Source: Zhengella mangrovi (lineage in GTDB: Bacteria; Pseudomonadota; Alphaproteobacteria; Rhizobiales; Rhizobiaceae). From it: 64,000 nucleotides of DNA. How positions within the stretch are numbered: the first letter of the stretch is position 1; each line of letters opens with the position of its first letter. The translations under genes were made by a program, and so were the position numbers. Positions 32,905 through 41,645 of the stretch are shown piece after piece. The DNA is taken from assembly GCF_002727065.1 (NCBI RefSeq), contig NZ_PDVP01000016.1, positions 1 to 64,000 of the forward strand, in the 5' to 3' direction. The notes beneath the pieces were generated by a model that was given only the letters and a program-made list of their open reading frames with translations, was not told the DNA's origin and did not search any database.

Positions 32905-33822
32905 TTATTGGTTGACCGCGCGCAGATGCGAGCCATGTCGCGGATCGTCGCTGTCTTCAGCCTTCGCGTCTCCCAGCCGGTCGATGCGCACCGTGCGGGG
33001 TGAATTGCTCTCGCCGCGGGCCTGCTGCCCCGCCAGTTCCCGGGATCGGGTTGCCAGGAAATGCACGAGGTGGTTGCGGATGGCGTAGTAGTTCGGATGG
33101 TCGATGATCTCGTCGCGCCGGCGCGGACGCGGAATGGTGATCTCCACCGATTCCGCCACGCGGGCATAGGGCCCGTTGGTCATCAGCAGGATGCGGTCGG
33201 CCAGCAGGATCGCCTCGTCGATGTCGTGGGTGATCATGAAGACCGTCTGCGACGTGCCGCTCCAGATCTTTAGCAACTCGTCCTGGATGGTGCCGCGCGT
33301 CAGGGCGTCCAGCGCCCCGAACGGCTCGTCGAGCAGCAGGAGCTTGGGATGGTTGGCGAAGGCGCGGGCAATCGAGACCCGCTGCCGCATGCCGCCGGAC
33401 AGTTGCGCCGGCTTGCGATGGATGGTGTCGCCCTCCAGCCCGACCATGGCCAGGTACTGGATCGAGTGCTCGGTGACTTTCGCCGCCGGCCAGCCGGGAT
33501 AGCGGGCCGCGACCCCGAAGGTCACGTTCTTCAGCGCTGAGAGCCACGGCAGCAGCGAATAGTTCTGGAACACGACGCCGCGGTCGAGGCTCGGTCCGGA
33601 CACCTCCTTGCCGTCCATCACCACGACGCCCGAGGTGGGTTCGGCGAGCCCGGCCAGGATGTTCATGATCGTCGACTTGCCGCAGCCCGAATGGCCGAGA
33701 ATGCAGACGAACTCGCCCTTCTCTATGCCGAAGCTGGCATTCTCGAAGACCGTCAGGTCCTCCCCCTTGCCGGAGGGGAACCGCTGGGTCAGGTTTTCAA
33801 TCGAAAGGAATGCGTTGGACAC
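32905..33822 (-). CDS. cynD: cyanate/nitrate-type ABC transporter ATPase (CynD)
   Basis: A 305-residue ABC ATPase of the NrtD/CynD/SsuB group. Walker A LGHSGCGKST, Q-loop VFQNYSLLPWLSA, signature LSGGMRQRVSIARA, Walker B LLLLDEPFGALD and H-loop ITHDIDEAI. GTG 33822 is preferred with AGGAGA 6 bases upstream; the frame continues upstream only as a shadow of the permease gene. It has a C-terminal tail of ~40 residues beyond the usual domain. It lies 10 bases after the permease gene and 23 before cynS. Confidence 0.93.
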   Translation of the reverse strand: MSNAFLSIENLTQRFPSGKGEDLTVFENASFGIEKGEFVCILGHSGCGKSTIMNILAGLAEPTSGVVVMDGKEVSGPSLDRGVVFQNYSLLPWLSALKNVTFGVAARYPGWPAAKVTEHSIQYLAMVGLEGDTIHRKPAQLSGGMRQRVSIARAFANHPKLLLLDEPFGALDALTRGTIQDELLKIWSGTSQTVFMITHDIDEAILLADRILLMTNGPYARVAESVEITIPRPRRRDEIIDHPNYYAIRNHLVHFLATRSRELAGQQARGESNSPRTVRIDRLGDAKAEDSDDPRHGSHLRAVNQ

Positions 33823-33832
33823 GGTCTTCTCC

Positions 33833-34666
33833 TTACTCGGCGTAGGCCACGGCGCGCTGCAGCCGCCCAAAGGCAGCGTCGAGCGCCATGCCGACCACGC
33901 CGATCATCAGGATCGAGAAAATGACGGAGGTGAGATCGAGGTTGTTCCACTCGTTCCAGACGTAGTAGCCGATCCCCGTTCCGCCGACGAGCATCTCGGC
34001 GGCGACGATCACCAGCCACGCAATGCCGATGGAGATCCGCATTCCGGTCACGATCGTCGGCGCGGCGGCCGGCAGGATCACCGTCACCGCGGTCCGGATC
34101 GGGCCGAGTTCATGCGTCCGCGCGACGTTGACCCAGTCCTTGCGCACGCCCGCCACTCCGAAGGCAGTGTTGATCAGCATCGGCCAGATCGAGCAGATGA
34201 AGATCACGAAGATCGCCGAGGCATTCGAATCCTGGATGATGAATAGCGCCAGCGGCATCCAGGCCAGCGGCGAGATCGGACGCAGCACCTGGATGAACGG
34301 GTTGAGCGCCTTGTAGGCGACTGGGCTCATGCCGATCAGGAAGCCGATCGGGATGGCGACCAGCGCCGCCAGGAAATAGCCCGACAGCACCCGGTAGAGC
34401 GAATAGGCGATCTGGATGCCGATGCCCTTGTCGTTCGGGCCCGCGTCGTAGAACGGGTCGGACAATTGCTCCCACGCCTTCACGATGACCTGGCTCGGTG
34501 GCGGCACCCCGGCCTTGGGCGCGCCGCCGCCGGTCAGGCGTTCGTACTCGGTCAGTTCCGACGCCGCCTTCTGAGCGGGGATCGCGGCCTCCCAGACGAA
34601 GAGGCCGAGAACCAGAATGACGAAGGACAGGATGGCTGCCCTCTGGTTTGTCGACAGCCGGTCCAT
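33833..34666 (-). CDS. cynB: cyanate/nitrate-type ABC transporter permease (CynB)
   Basis: A 277-residue inner-membrane permease of the NrtB/CynB family with six or so transmembrane helices and an EAA-type loop (VARTHELGPIRTAVTVILPAAAPTIVTGMRIS). The Pro-rich region PLAWMPLALFI is also typical. The start lies 3 bases after the stop of the binding-protein gene. It forms the channel energised by the CynD ATPase. Confidence 0.94.
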   Translation of the reverse strand: MDRLSTNQRAAILSFVILVLGLFVWEAAIPAQKAASELTEYERLTGGGAPKAGVPPPSQVIVKAWEQLSDPFYDAGPNDKGIGIQIAYSLYRVLSGYFLAALVAIPIGFLIGMSPVAYKALNPFIQVLRPISPLAWMPLALFIIQDSNASAIFVIFICSIWPMLINTAFGVAGVRKDWVNVARTHELGPIRTAVTVILPAAAPTIVTGMRISIGIAWLVIVAAEMLVGGTGIGYYVWNEWNNLDLTSVIFSILMIGVVGMALDAAFGRLQRAVAYAE

Positions 34667-34669
34667 GCG

Positions 34670-36049
34670 TCAGACCCGCTTGATGTCGAAGGAGTCGACA
34701 TAGGCCTCCGGCTGCGCCGGGTCGAAGGTCTTGCCCATGATGGTATAGCTCTCGTAGGTGACCTCCGGCGCGGTGTAGCCGAGGTCCTGCATCACCTTCG
34801 CGCAGTCGGCGGCCAGGTACACCTCCTCGGCGACCTTCTTGTAGTCGACGTCGCCGTCTACGTAGCCCCAGCGCTTCATCTGCGTCAGGATCCACACCCC
34901 CATCGAGTGCCAGGGGAACGGGTCGAAATCGATGCGGTCGGGCACCTTCTTCACCTCGCCGAGACCGTCCGCGTAGGTGCCGGTTAGCACCTGTTCGACC
35001 ACCGGCACCGGCTGGTTGAGGTAGTTGGTCGGCGAGATCGCCTCGGCGATTTCCTTGCGGTTGTCGGGGCTCGAGGCGTATTGCGTCGCGTCGACGATCG
35101 ACTTGAGCAGCGCGCCGTAGGTGTTGGGAAGCTCCTCGGCGAAGGACAGCGGGCAGGCAAAGGCGCAGCACGGGTGCCCTTCCCATATGTCCTTGGTCAG
35201 CGTGTGGATGAAGCCGATGCCTTCCCAGACGGCACGCTGGTTGAACGGGTCGGGCGACAGGTAGCCGTCCAGGTTTCCGGCGCGCAGGTTGGCGACCATT
35301 TCCGGCGGCGGGACGACGCGGATCTGGATGTCGGTATCCGGATCGATGCCGTGCTCGGCGACGTAGTAGCGCAACAGGAAGTTGTGCATCGAGTATTCGA
35401 ACGGGACGCCGAAGGTGAACCCCTTCCACTGCTTCGGATCGCGCTTGTCCTTGTGCTCGTTGGACAGCACGATCGCCTGGCCGTTGATGTTCTCCACGGC
35501 CGGCATGATGTAGGGGGTGGCCACGCTGCCGGCGCCAAGCGTCATCGCCAGCGGCATCGGCGTCAGCATGTGCGAGGCGTCATATTCGCCGGCAAGCGAC
35601 TTGTCGCGCGCCACCGCCCAGCCAGCCGTCTTGATGACCTGCGCGTTCAGCCCGTGCTTCTCGTAGAAGCCCATCGGCTGCGCCATGATGATCGGCGTGG
35701 CGCAGGTAATCGGCACGAAGCCGATGTTGAGATTGGTCTTTTCCGGCTTGCCGAGCGTGTCGAGGATCGCTGCCTTGGCCTTGTCGACCGGGAAGACCGA
35801 GGCCAGCGCCGCGGCAAACGTACCGCCGCCGACCAGGCCCATGAAGGAGCGCCGCGACAGGTCGTTCTGCCCGAACATCGAACGGACGATGGCGTTCTCA
35901 ACGGCCCGTTCCATCATCGCGTCGGACGACAGGGCCGGGGTCTCGTCGGCGCCATGGGCGTGACCGCCCGAACAGGCCTTGCAACCGCATCCGGCACCAT
36001 GGCGGAGGTCGGATGCGGGTGAGAACGGATTTCCAAGGCTTTTGGTCAT
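34670..36049 (-). CDS. cynA: cyanate/nitrate-type ABC transporter substrate-binding protein (CynA), Tat-exported
   Basis: A 459-residue NrtA/CynA-type binding protein (IGFVPITCATPIIMAQPMGFYEKHGL is family-typical). It carries a twin-arginine signal S-R-R-S-F-M-G with VGGGTFAAALASVF, but at about residue 66 rather than at the N terminus. In front of it is a Cys/His-rich stretch, GCGCKACSGGHAHGADE. ATG 36049 has GGAGAG 5 bases upstream; an earlier Met at 36091 would only lengthen this extension. It is the first gene of the cyanate operon. Nitrate or bicarbonate binding is possible from family membership; the cyanase gene favours cyanate. Confidence 0.9.
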   Translation of the reverse strand: MTKSLGNPFSPASDLRHGAGCGCKACSGGHAHGADETPALSSDAMMERAVENAIVRSMFGQNDLSRRSFMGLVGGGTFAAALASVFPVDKAKAAILDTLGKPEKTNLNIGFVPITCATPIIMAQPMGFYEKHGLNAQVIKTAGWAVARDKSLAGEYDASHMLTPMPLAMTLGAGSVATPYIMPAVENINGQAIVLSNEHKDKRDPKQWKGFTFGVPFEYSMHNFLLRYYVAEHGIDPDTDIQIRVVPPPEMVANLRAGNLDGYLSPDPFNQRAVWEGIGFIHTLTKDIWEGHPCCAFACPLSFAEELPNTYGALLKSIVDATQYASSPDNRKEIAEAISPTNYLNQPVPVVEQVLTGTYADGLGEVKKVPDRIDFDPFPWHSMGVWILTQMKRWGYVDGDVDYKKVAEEVYLAADCAKVMQDLGYTAPEVTYESYTIMGKTFDPAQPEAYVDSFDIKRV

Positions 36050-36124
36050 GGGGCTCTCCTCAGACGGTGGTGTTTTCATCGTGTCCGGCAAAGCCTAGCC
36101 CGGGTCCCGTTCTGCCCGGGATCC

Positions 36125-36156
36125 GCCTAACGGAAAAATCACTGATTTTATTAGGC
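36125..36156. promoter_or_regulatory. nested dyad upstream of cynA
   Basis: GCCTAA (36125-36130) pairs with TTAGGC (36151-36156), and inside lies a perfect AAAATCA-C-TGATTTT (36135-36149). The element sits 75-107 bases upstream of the cynA start on the minus strand, between a possible promoter (TTGTGC, 17 bases, TATCCT on the minus strand near 36195-36166) and the gene. It may be an operator or a leader hairpin. Confidence 0.5.
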
Positions 36157-36198
36157 AATCTTTTCAGTAGGATAAGTATATTTTCTGCATTGCACAAT

Positions 36199-36231
36199 TT
36201 ACGATATTTCATAATTCACGAAATATCGTAA
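36199..36231. promoter_or_regulatory. long perfect palindrome upstream of the NtrC-like regulator
   Basis: TTACGATATTTC (36199-36210) and GAAATATCGTAA (36220-36231) form a perfect 12-bp inverted repeat with a 9-base spacer. It ends 31 bases before the regulator start and lies in the divergent cynA/regulator gap. Length and symmetry make it the best candidate binding site for the regulator on either strand. Confidence 0.7.
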
Positions 36232-36262
36232 GATCATGCGCAGGCCTTCAGGAGAAGATGGC

Positions 36263-38140
36263 ATGAACGGGATGAGCGTGATCGCTGGTGCATTGGATGA
36301 CCTTGACGCAAGCGCGTTGTCCCTGCTTCCCGAGGCGGCCGTCATCGTCGATACGGTCGCTGATCGCGTCGTTCACGCCAACCCGGCTGCAGGGCGGCTG
36401 CTTGGTGCAAGCGCGATGGAAGGCAGCCGCTTCTCTGCCTTTGTCGAGGCCGATCTGGCCGAGTTCATCGTCTTCCTCGACGAGGTCGCCTATCGTGGCG
36501 ACGCCTGGACGCGCAAGGTCGCGCTCCGGCGCCAGGCCGGCTCCGCGATCGAGGTGGAAATCAGGGGGCGGCAGCTGCAGCCGGGCGCCGGCCTCGTGCT
36601 TCTGCTCCTGCTCGATCTGGAAGAACTGCGACGTCACGAGCGCGCCACGGAGGCCGAGCAGTTGCAGCGCGAAGGCCTAATGGGCTGGCGTCGCGCCCAG
36701 GAATTCTTCTCCGAACTGGAGTTGCAGAACCAGTTGATCCTGAACGCGGCCGGCGAAGGCATCTACGGCGTCAACACCAAGGGCCAGGCAACCTTCGTCA
36801 ACCGCGCCGCCCAGGAAATGCTCGGCTGGGAGCCGGAAGACCTGCTCGGCAAGCCGATCCACAACCTCATCCACCATCATCACGCCGACGGCAGCGCCTA
36901 CCATGCCCACGACTGCCCGATCTATCGCTCCTTCCGCTTCGAACAGGTCAACCGCGTCGAGGACGAGCTTTTCTGGCGCAAGGACGGCAAGCCGATCCAG
37001 GTCGAATACGTCTCGACGCCGATCTACAACCAGAAGGTCCTGGCCGGCGCGGTCGTCATCTTTCGCGACGTGACGGAGCGCAAGCTCTCCGAGCGCAAGC
37101 TCCAGGACGCGCTGGTCGAGGTCGCCGAACTGCGCGACCGCCTGGAGCAGGAGAACGCCTATCTCCAGGAAGCCATCACCAACGAGCGCGCCCATCACGA
37201 CGTGGTCGGCCGCTCGCCGGCGATCCGCCAGATGCTGGCCAGGATCGAACTGGTCTCGCCCACCGATGCGCCGGTTTTCATCACTGGCGAGGCCGGCGCC
37301 GGCAAGGCACTGGTCGCCAGCGCCATCCACAAGGACAGCAGCCGCAAGCGCCGCCCGCTGATCCAGTTCCGCTGCGGAGCGATCAACCGCCGCTCCATCG
37401 AGGCCGAGTTGTTCGGTCATGCCGGCGGAAGCGACGGCACGCCCGGCGGCAACTCCGGCGCACTGGAGCTGGCGCATGGCGGCACGCTCTTCCTGGAGAA
37501 CGTCTGCGAACTGCCGTTTGACCTGCAGGGCGACCTGCTGCGCGCGCTGCAGGACCGGAAGTTCAAGCGCATCGGCGATGCCCATTACCGCACCCTGAAT
37601 GTCCGCGTCATTGCCTCCTCGGCGAAGGATGTCGATCAGGAGGTCGCGGCCGGCAGATTCCGCGAAGACCTGCTCCTTTTCCTGAGCGTGTTTCCGATCC
37701 ATTGCACGCCCCTGCGCGAACGCCCGCAGGACATCCCGGATCTCGCCGATCACATCCTGACCCTCGCCTGCGAACGGCTGAACCGGCGCAAGCCGGTCAT
37801 CACCGGGCGGACGATGAATGCCCTGCTGGCCTATCACTGGCCCGGCAACGTGCGCGAACTCCGCAACGTCATCGAGCGTGCGGCCATCGTCTCCACCGGC
37901 AGCAAGCTCATCGTCGAGATTGGCGGCGAACGGGCAGCCGGCGACACCGGCCGGACGGTCCGCACCGAGACGGAGATGCAGCAGCAGGTCCGCGCCAACC
38001 TCGTGGCCGCCCTGCGCGAGACCCATGGGCGCGTGTCCGGCAAGGAAGGCGCAGCCGCCCTGCTTGGCATGAAGCCGACGACCGTCTATTCGCGCATGGC
38101 GAAATTGCGGATCGAGGACCGGGAATGGTCGGCGCGCTGA
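36263..38140 (+). CDS. PAS-containing NtrC-like regulator with degenerate AAA+ motifs
   Basis: A 625-residue regulator: PAS 1 (about 20-115), PAS 2 (about 155-275, with [18 protein letters not shown]), a coiled coil (280-315), an AAA+ domain (about 320-550) and a Fis-type HTH (about 580-620, [18 protein letters not shown]). Walker A is GEAGAGK (342-348). The sigma-54-contacting GAFTGA loop is absent: after ELFGH comes [14 protein letters not shown]. Walker B is LFLEN instead of LFLDE. It therefore probably cannot open sigma-54 promoters and may act as a DNA-binding, PAS-sensing regulator. ATG 36263 with AGGAGA upstream. It is divergent from the cyanate operon. Confidence 0.88.
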   Translation: MNGMSVIAGALDDLDASALSLLPEAAVIVDTVADRVVHANPAAGRLLGASAMEGSRFSAFVEADLAEFIVFLDEVAYRGDAWTRKVALRRQAGSAIEVEIRGRQLQPGAGLVLLLLLDLEELRRHERATEAEQLQREGLMGWRRAQEFFSELELQNQLILNAAGEGIYGVNTKGQATFVNRAAQEMLGWEPEDLLGKPIHNLIHHHHADGSAYHAHDCPIYRSFRFEQVNRVEDELFWRKDGKPIQVEYVSTPIYNQKVLAGAVVIFRDVTERKLSERKLQDALVEVAELRDRLEQENAYLQEAITNERAHHDVVGRSPAIRQMLARIELVSPTDAPVFITGEAGAGKALVASAIHKDSSRKRRPLIQFRCGAINRRSIEAELFGHAGGSDGTPGGNSGALELAHGGTLFLENVCELPFDLQGDLLRALQDRKFKRIGDAHYRTLNVRVIASSAKDVDQEVAAGRFREDLLLFLSVFPIHCTPLRERPQDIPDLADHILTLACERLNRRKPVITGRTMNALLAYHWPGNVRELRNVIERAAIVSTGSKLIVEIGGERAAGDTGRTVRTETEMQQQVRANLVAALRETHGRVSGKEGAAALLGMKPTTVYSRMAKLRIEDREWSAR

Positions 38141-38316
38141 AACGTGGTGCCGGCGCCGGAGGGAACGGCAGAGGCCCGCCATGCATTTCAGATCAGGCGA
38201 ACCTGTTTGCGGGCGATCGCCAACCGTGGCATGGATGCATGGCCTGGAGCCAGCCGCCGGAACCCGGTGAGGCTCGCGCCAGGGCGACCGACAGGACAGG
38301 CCACGAAAGACCCGAC

Positions 38317-39285
38317 ATGCCGCATGATCACCACCACCACGGCCATCACGGTCACGTTCATCTCGATCCGGAAAGCGGCGACCGACGCGTCTGGATCGCG
38401 GTCTGGGCCAATGGCCTGCTGACCATCGCCCAGGTCGTCGGCGGCCTCATGTCCGGCAGCCTGGCGCTCATTGCCGATGCCCTGCACAACCTCTCGGACA
38501 TGGCATCGCTGGCCATCGCCTTTGCCGCCCGCAAGATCGCCAGGCGGCCGCCGGACGGGGCCATGACGTTCGGCTATGGCCGCATCGAGATCGTGGCGGC
38601 GCTCATCAACTACACCACCCTCATCATCGTCGGGTTCTATCTCGTCTATGAGGGTGTCATGCGCCTGGTCGATCCGCCGGAAGTCGCCGGCTGGACTGTC
38701 GTCATCGTTGCCGCCGTCGCCCTTGCCGTCGATGCCCTGACGGCCTTGCTGACCTGGTCGATGCAGAAGGAAAGCGTGAACATCCGCGCCCTGTTCCTGC
38801 ACAACCTTTCCGACGCGCTGGCATCGGTCGCGGTCATCGTCGGCGGCGTTCTGATCCTGCTCTACGACTGGCGCTTCGTCGACCCGCTCGTGACCATTGC
38901 CATCGCGGCCTATATCCTCTGGCTGGCGCTGTCGGAAATCGGCGGCCCCATCCGCACGCTCATGCTGGGAAGCCCCGACGGGATCGACGGCATGGCGGTG
39001 ATCGAGGCCGTGCGCGGCATCGAGGGCGTGGATGACGTCCACCATGTCCATTTCTGGCAGATGCAGGAACACGAGCCCGCCTTCGACACCCACGTGGTCC
39101 TGACCCACGACGGCTGGTTGCGACTGGAAGAGATCAAGACGGACATCAAGGCCATGCTGGCCGAGCGCTTCGGGATCGGCCATTCGACACTGGAATTCGA
39201 ACACGTCGAACGCGCGCACCAGAATGCCGCGCTCTATGGCTGCCGGGATGGCGCGGCGCCGCACCGGCACCACGCCCACCATTGA
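38317..39285 (+). CDS. cation diffusion facilitator (CzcD/ZitB-like efflux transporter)
   Basis: A 322-residue CDF transporter with six transmembrane segments between residues 25 and 215, His-rich ends (MPHDHHHHGHHGH and HRHHAHH) and the metal-site motifs HNLSD in TM2 and TM5 (ADALHNLSDMA, FLHNLSDALA). The cytoplasmic domain carries HHVHFW and THVVL. It exports Zn, Co or Cd in exchange for protons. ATG 38317 is used; the frame runs on upstream but that part is a shadow of the regulator. It is a single gene, convergent with trxC. Confidence 0.93.
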   Translation: MPHDHHHHGHHGHVHLDPESGDRRVWIAVWANGLLTIAQVVGGLMSGSLALIADALHNLSDMASLAIAFAARKIARRPPDGAMTFGYGRIEIVAALINYTTLIIVGFYLVYEGVMRLVDPPEVAGWTVVIVAAVALAVDALTALLTWSMQKESVNIRALFLHNLSDALASVAVIVGGVLILLYDWRFVDPLVTIAIAAYILWLALSEIGGPIRTLMLGSPDGIDGMAVIEAVRGIEGVDDVHHVHFWQMQEHEPAFDTHVVLTHDGWLRLEEIKTDIKAMLAERFGIGHSTLEFEHVERAHQNAALYGCRDGAAPHRHHAHH

Positions 39286-39315
39286 GTCGCCCCGCCCGCG
39301 CCGGGTCGGCGGCCG

Positions 39316-39750
39316 TCAGCCCGCCTGCTGCGCCCAGGTGACGATCTGCCCGGCCGGCAGCGCGCCCGAGACCCGGTTGGCCAGCTTGCCGCCCTTGAAC
39401 ATCAGCATCGTCGGAATGCCCTGGATGCCGTAGGCCTGCATCAGGCCCGGCGCCGTGTCCGCATTGATCTTGATGAAGCGAATCTGCCCCTTCAGCGTGT
39501 CAGCCGCCTGGGCGAAAGCCGGGGCCATCGTCCGGCACGGCCCGCACCAGGGCGCCCAGACGTCGACGACCACGGGAAGGTCATCCCCGCCGGCAATCCG
39601 TTTGAACGTCGCCTCGTCCACGTCGGCCGGGTGGTCGGCGAAAAGCGGTGTCTTGCAGACGCCGCACCGTGCGGCTTCCAGGGGCTTGCCTTCCGGCGCG
39701 CGGTTCTTGCGCCCGCACGAAGCACAGGTAAACAGGGTCGGGCCGCTCAT
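39316..39750 (-). CDS. trxC: thioredoxin 2 (TrxC)
   Basis: A 144-residue thioredoxin of the TrxC type: an N-terminal zinc-binding domain with two CxxC motifs (CASC near residue 9, CGVC near 30) and the redox centre WAPWCGPCR near 65-73, followed by the conserved cis-Pro GIQGIPTML. ATG 39750 has GGAGAG 4-5 bases upstream; ATG 39783 would start inside the dyad at 39763-39785. It reduces protein disulphides and, being zinc-containing, is often induced by oxidative stress. Confidence 0.95.
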   Translation of the reverse strand: MSGPTLFTCASCGRKNRAPEGKPLEAARCGVCKTPLFADHPADVDEATFKRIAGGDDLPVVVDVWAPWCGPCRTMAPAFAQAADTLKGQIRFIKINADTAPGLMQAYGIQGIPTMLMFKGGKLANRVSGALPAGQIVTWAQQAG

Positions 39751-39762
39751 GGCGCTCTCCTC

Positions 39763-39785
39763 GAATGATACATTTACTATCATTC
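39763..39785. promoter_or_regulatory. palindrome upstream of trxC (GAATGATA-N7-TATCATTC)
   Basis: A perfect 8-bp inverted repeat, GAATGATA (39763-39770) and TATCATTC (39778-39785) around CATTTAC, sits 13 bases before the trxC start. This is a suitable place for a repressor covering the promoter. The regulator cannot be named from the sequence. The rest of the gap to 40087 contains no gene that I can support. Confidence 0.55.
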
Positions 39786-40087
39786 ATATATTCACTGCCC
39801 CCGGCGCCTGCAAGGTTTTCCGGCAACGGGTTGCGCTTCTCCGCCCGAAGCCCCGAACGCCGCAAACAACAGCAGCATATTTTCAATTAAAACACGAAAT
39901 AGAATGCTCTTTCAATTTCAGCGATCAGCCCCTAGAGTCGCAGTCTGGCCGCCGGGTGATGTGACCGGCCCTTTCACAGGGCCGGGCCGGCTGGCCGGAC
40001 TTCAAGCACGAACATGTGCGTCCGGACGAAAGAAAGCGAAGTGTGCGGCATTGCTCCGGCAATCGCTGCCGCAGGGGGTGTATCGGC

Positions 40088-41404
40088 ATGATTCTTCTCA
40101 CACCAACATTGGTGTTGCTATGCATGTTTTACGTGGTCATTGCTCTTCTTCCGCTGATCGGCGGCATCGTGAATCTTGCCCATGGCCGAGGCTTCCTGTT
40201 GAACCTGTCGATCGCGTGCGGGTTTCTGGCATTGTCGATTTTCGGCCTGCAATTCATCAACATCCTGCGGGTTCGTCTTTTCTCCCGGCCGATCGGAATG
40301 CTCGAGGCATTCAAGTTCCATCGGTACGTCGGATACGCAGGGGCCGGTTTTGCCGTGGCGCACCTGTTCATCCTGCTGGCCATCGACAGGAAATACTGGT
40401 CGCTCTTCGATCTTGCGACGACACCGACCCGCGCGAAGCTCGCCATTGCCGCAACGGCGGCGCTGGTTGTCCTGATCGCTTCCACGGTATGGCGACAGCA
40501 ACTGCGTATTCCATACCGGCGCTGGCACATCCTTCACTGGATGCTGGCCACGATGGTCTTCGGTTTTGGTCTCGCTCACGCGATTCTGGTGAACTACTAC
40601 CTGCAGGACAAGCTCGAGCAGCTCGTCTGGATGTCGCTGGGCGCCTTGTTCGTCCTGGCGGCCATCTGGATGCGGTTCGTCAACCCGATCATTCGGGTGC
40701 GTCAACGATGGCAGGTCACGGGTCTGACGGAAGCGCCCAAGGATGTCTTCGAACTGAACCTGCGTGCAGTCGGCGCAGGTCCCGGCCGGTTCAGCGGTCT
40801 GCAGTTTCTCCCCGGACAGTTCGCGTGGGTCGTGGCCGGCCGGTCGCCATTCTCGATATCGGCAAATCCATTCAGTATTGCATCAAGCGCTGAAAGACCG
40901 GAAAACCTGCGCTTCATCATTCGCGCCAATGCGGGCTATACGACGGCGTTGCGGACGCTCAGGCAGGGCGCGCATGTCTACCTGGACGGACCTCACGGCA
41001 CGTTCACACCCGATGCGGATGCCAGCGGGCCGCTGATTCTCATTGGTGCCGGCGTTGGCATGACGCCGCTTCTCTCGATGATTGAAACGCTGGCCGACCG
41101 TCGCTCATCCCGCGAATGCGTCCTCATTCTTGCCGCGCGTTCGGAACAGGACATGATCGGTGCCGATCATGTCGAACGACTGCTGGAACGGCTCCCGCTC
41201 ACCGTTCACTACCACTTCTCCTCCCGGAACGACGGGCGCAGGCTCGACCAGGCCACGATCCGGGGCTGGCTGCCCCGCGACCTGGCCGATGCCGAGTGTT
41301 TCATCTGCGGTTCCGCCAATTTCATGGACATCTGCGAAGACGCCATGCAGCAAGCCGGCATGGATCGCCGACGGGTCCGCACCGAACGATTTTCCATGGT
41401 CTGA
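40088..41404 (+). CDS. ferric-reductase-like flavocytochrome (FRD/NOX-type oxidoreductase)
   Basis: A 438-residue protein with six transmembrane segments (about 5-215) and a cytoplasmic FNR-like module (225-438). The membrane part has His pairs in HRYVGYAGAGFAVAHLF and RRWHILHWMLATMVFGFGLAHAI, fit to bind two haems. FAD-binding is seen in SANPFSIASSAE and NAD(P)-binding in GAGVGMTPLLSM with C-G-S-A-N-F-M and a terminal ERFSM. It moves electrons from NAD(P)H across the membrane, for ferric iron or oxygen reduction. ATG 40088 with GGGGG 9 bases upstream. It is followed 11 bases later by a tiny membrane protein. Confidence 0.9.
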   Translation: MILLTPTLVLLCMFYVVIALLPLIGGIVNLAHGRGFLLNLSIACGFLALSIFGLQFINILRVRLFSRPIGMLEAFKFHRYVGYAGAGFAVAHLFILLAIDRKYWSLFDLATTPTRAKLAIAATAALVVLIASTVWRQQLRIPYRRWHILHWMLATMVFGFGLAHAILVNYYLQDKLEQLVWMSLGALFVLAAIWMRFVNPIIRVRQRWQVTGLTEAPKDVFELNLRAVGAGPGRFSGLQFLPGQFAWVVAGRSPFSISANPFSIASSAERPENLRFIIRANAGYTTALRTLRQGAHVYLDGPHGTFTPDADASGPLILIGAGVGMTPLLSMIETLADRRSSRECVLILAARSEQDMIGADHVERLLERLPLTVHYHFSSRNDGRRLDQATIRGWLPRDLADAECFICGSANFMDICEDAMQQAGMDRRRVRTERFSMV

Positions 41405-41415
41405 AAGGAAATCAG

Positions 41416-41514
41416 ATGAAGAAAAATCAGGTCTACATCAGCATCGGCGGTCTTGTGCTGTTGATCAGCGCGATACTTCTCGGATCGAGCCTCATCTGGT
41501 CAAATGTGATGTGA
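41416..41514 (+). CDS. 32-residue single-pass membrane protein
   Basis: A short ORF encoding MKKNQVYISIGGLVLLISAI and LLGSSLIWSNVM. It has a strong Shine-Dalgarno (AAAGGAAATCAG, 1-4 bases from the ATG core), starts 11 bases after the ferric-reductase-like stop and contains one transmembrane helix with a Lys-Lys-Asn cytosolic head. It is too small for most annotation programs. A role as an accessory subunit of the reductase is inferred from coupling and location. Confidence 0.6.
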   Translation: MKKNQVYISIGGLVLLISAILLGSSLIWSNVM

Positions 41515-41645
41515 TATCGGGCCGTCCTGAGTGCTCCGTTGAGATGGTCAGGGGATCCGGGACCGGCCGCGCTTGACCCGGTTTGGCTGCGGCTCCTATT
41601 CTCACCGGGATGGCCGCAGCCCGGCGGCGAACGGAAAGAACGTCC

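Noticed and set aside
36050-36262. Sigma-54 promoter between cynA and the NtrC-like gene
   Set aside because: No TGGCAC-N5-TTGC-type pair with correct spacing was found on either strand.
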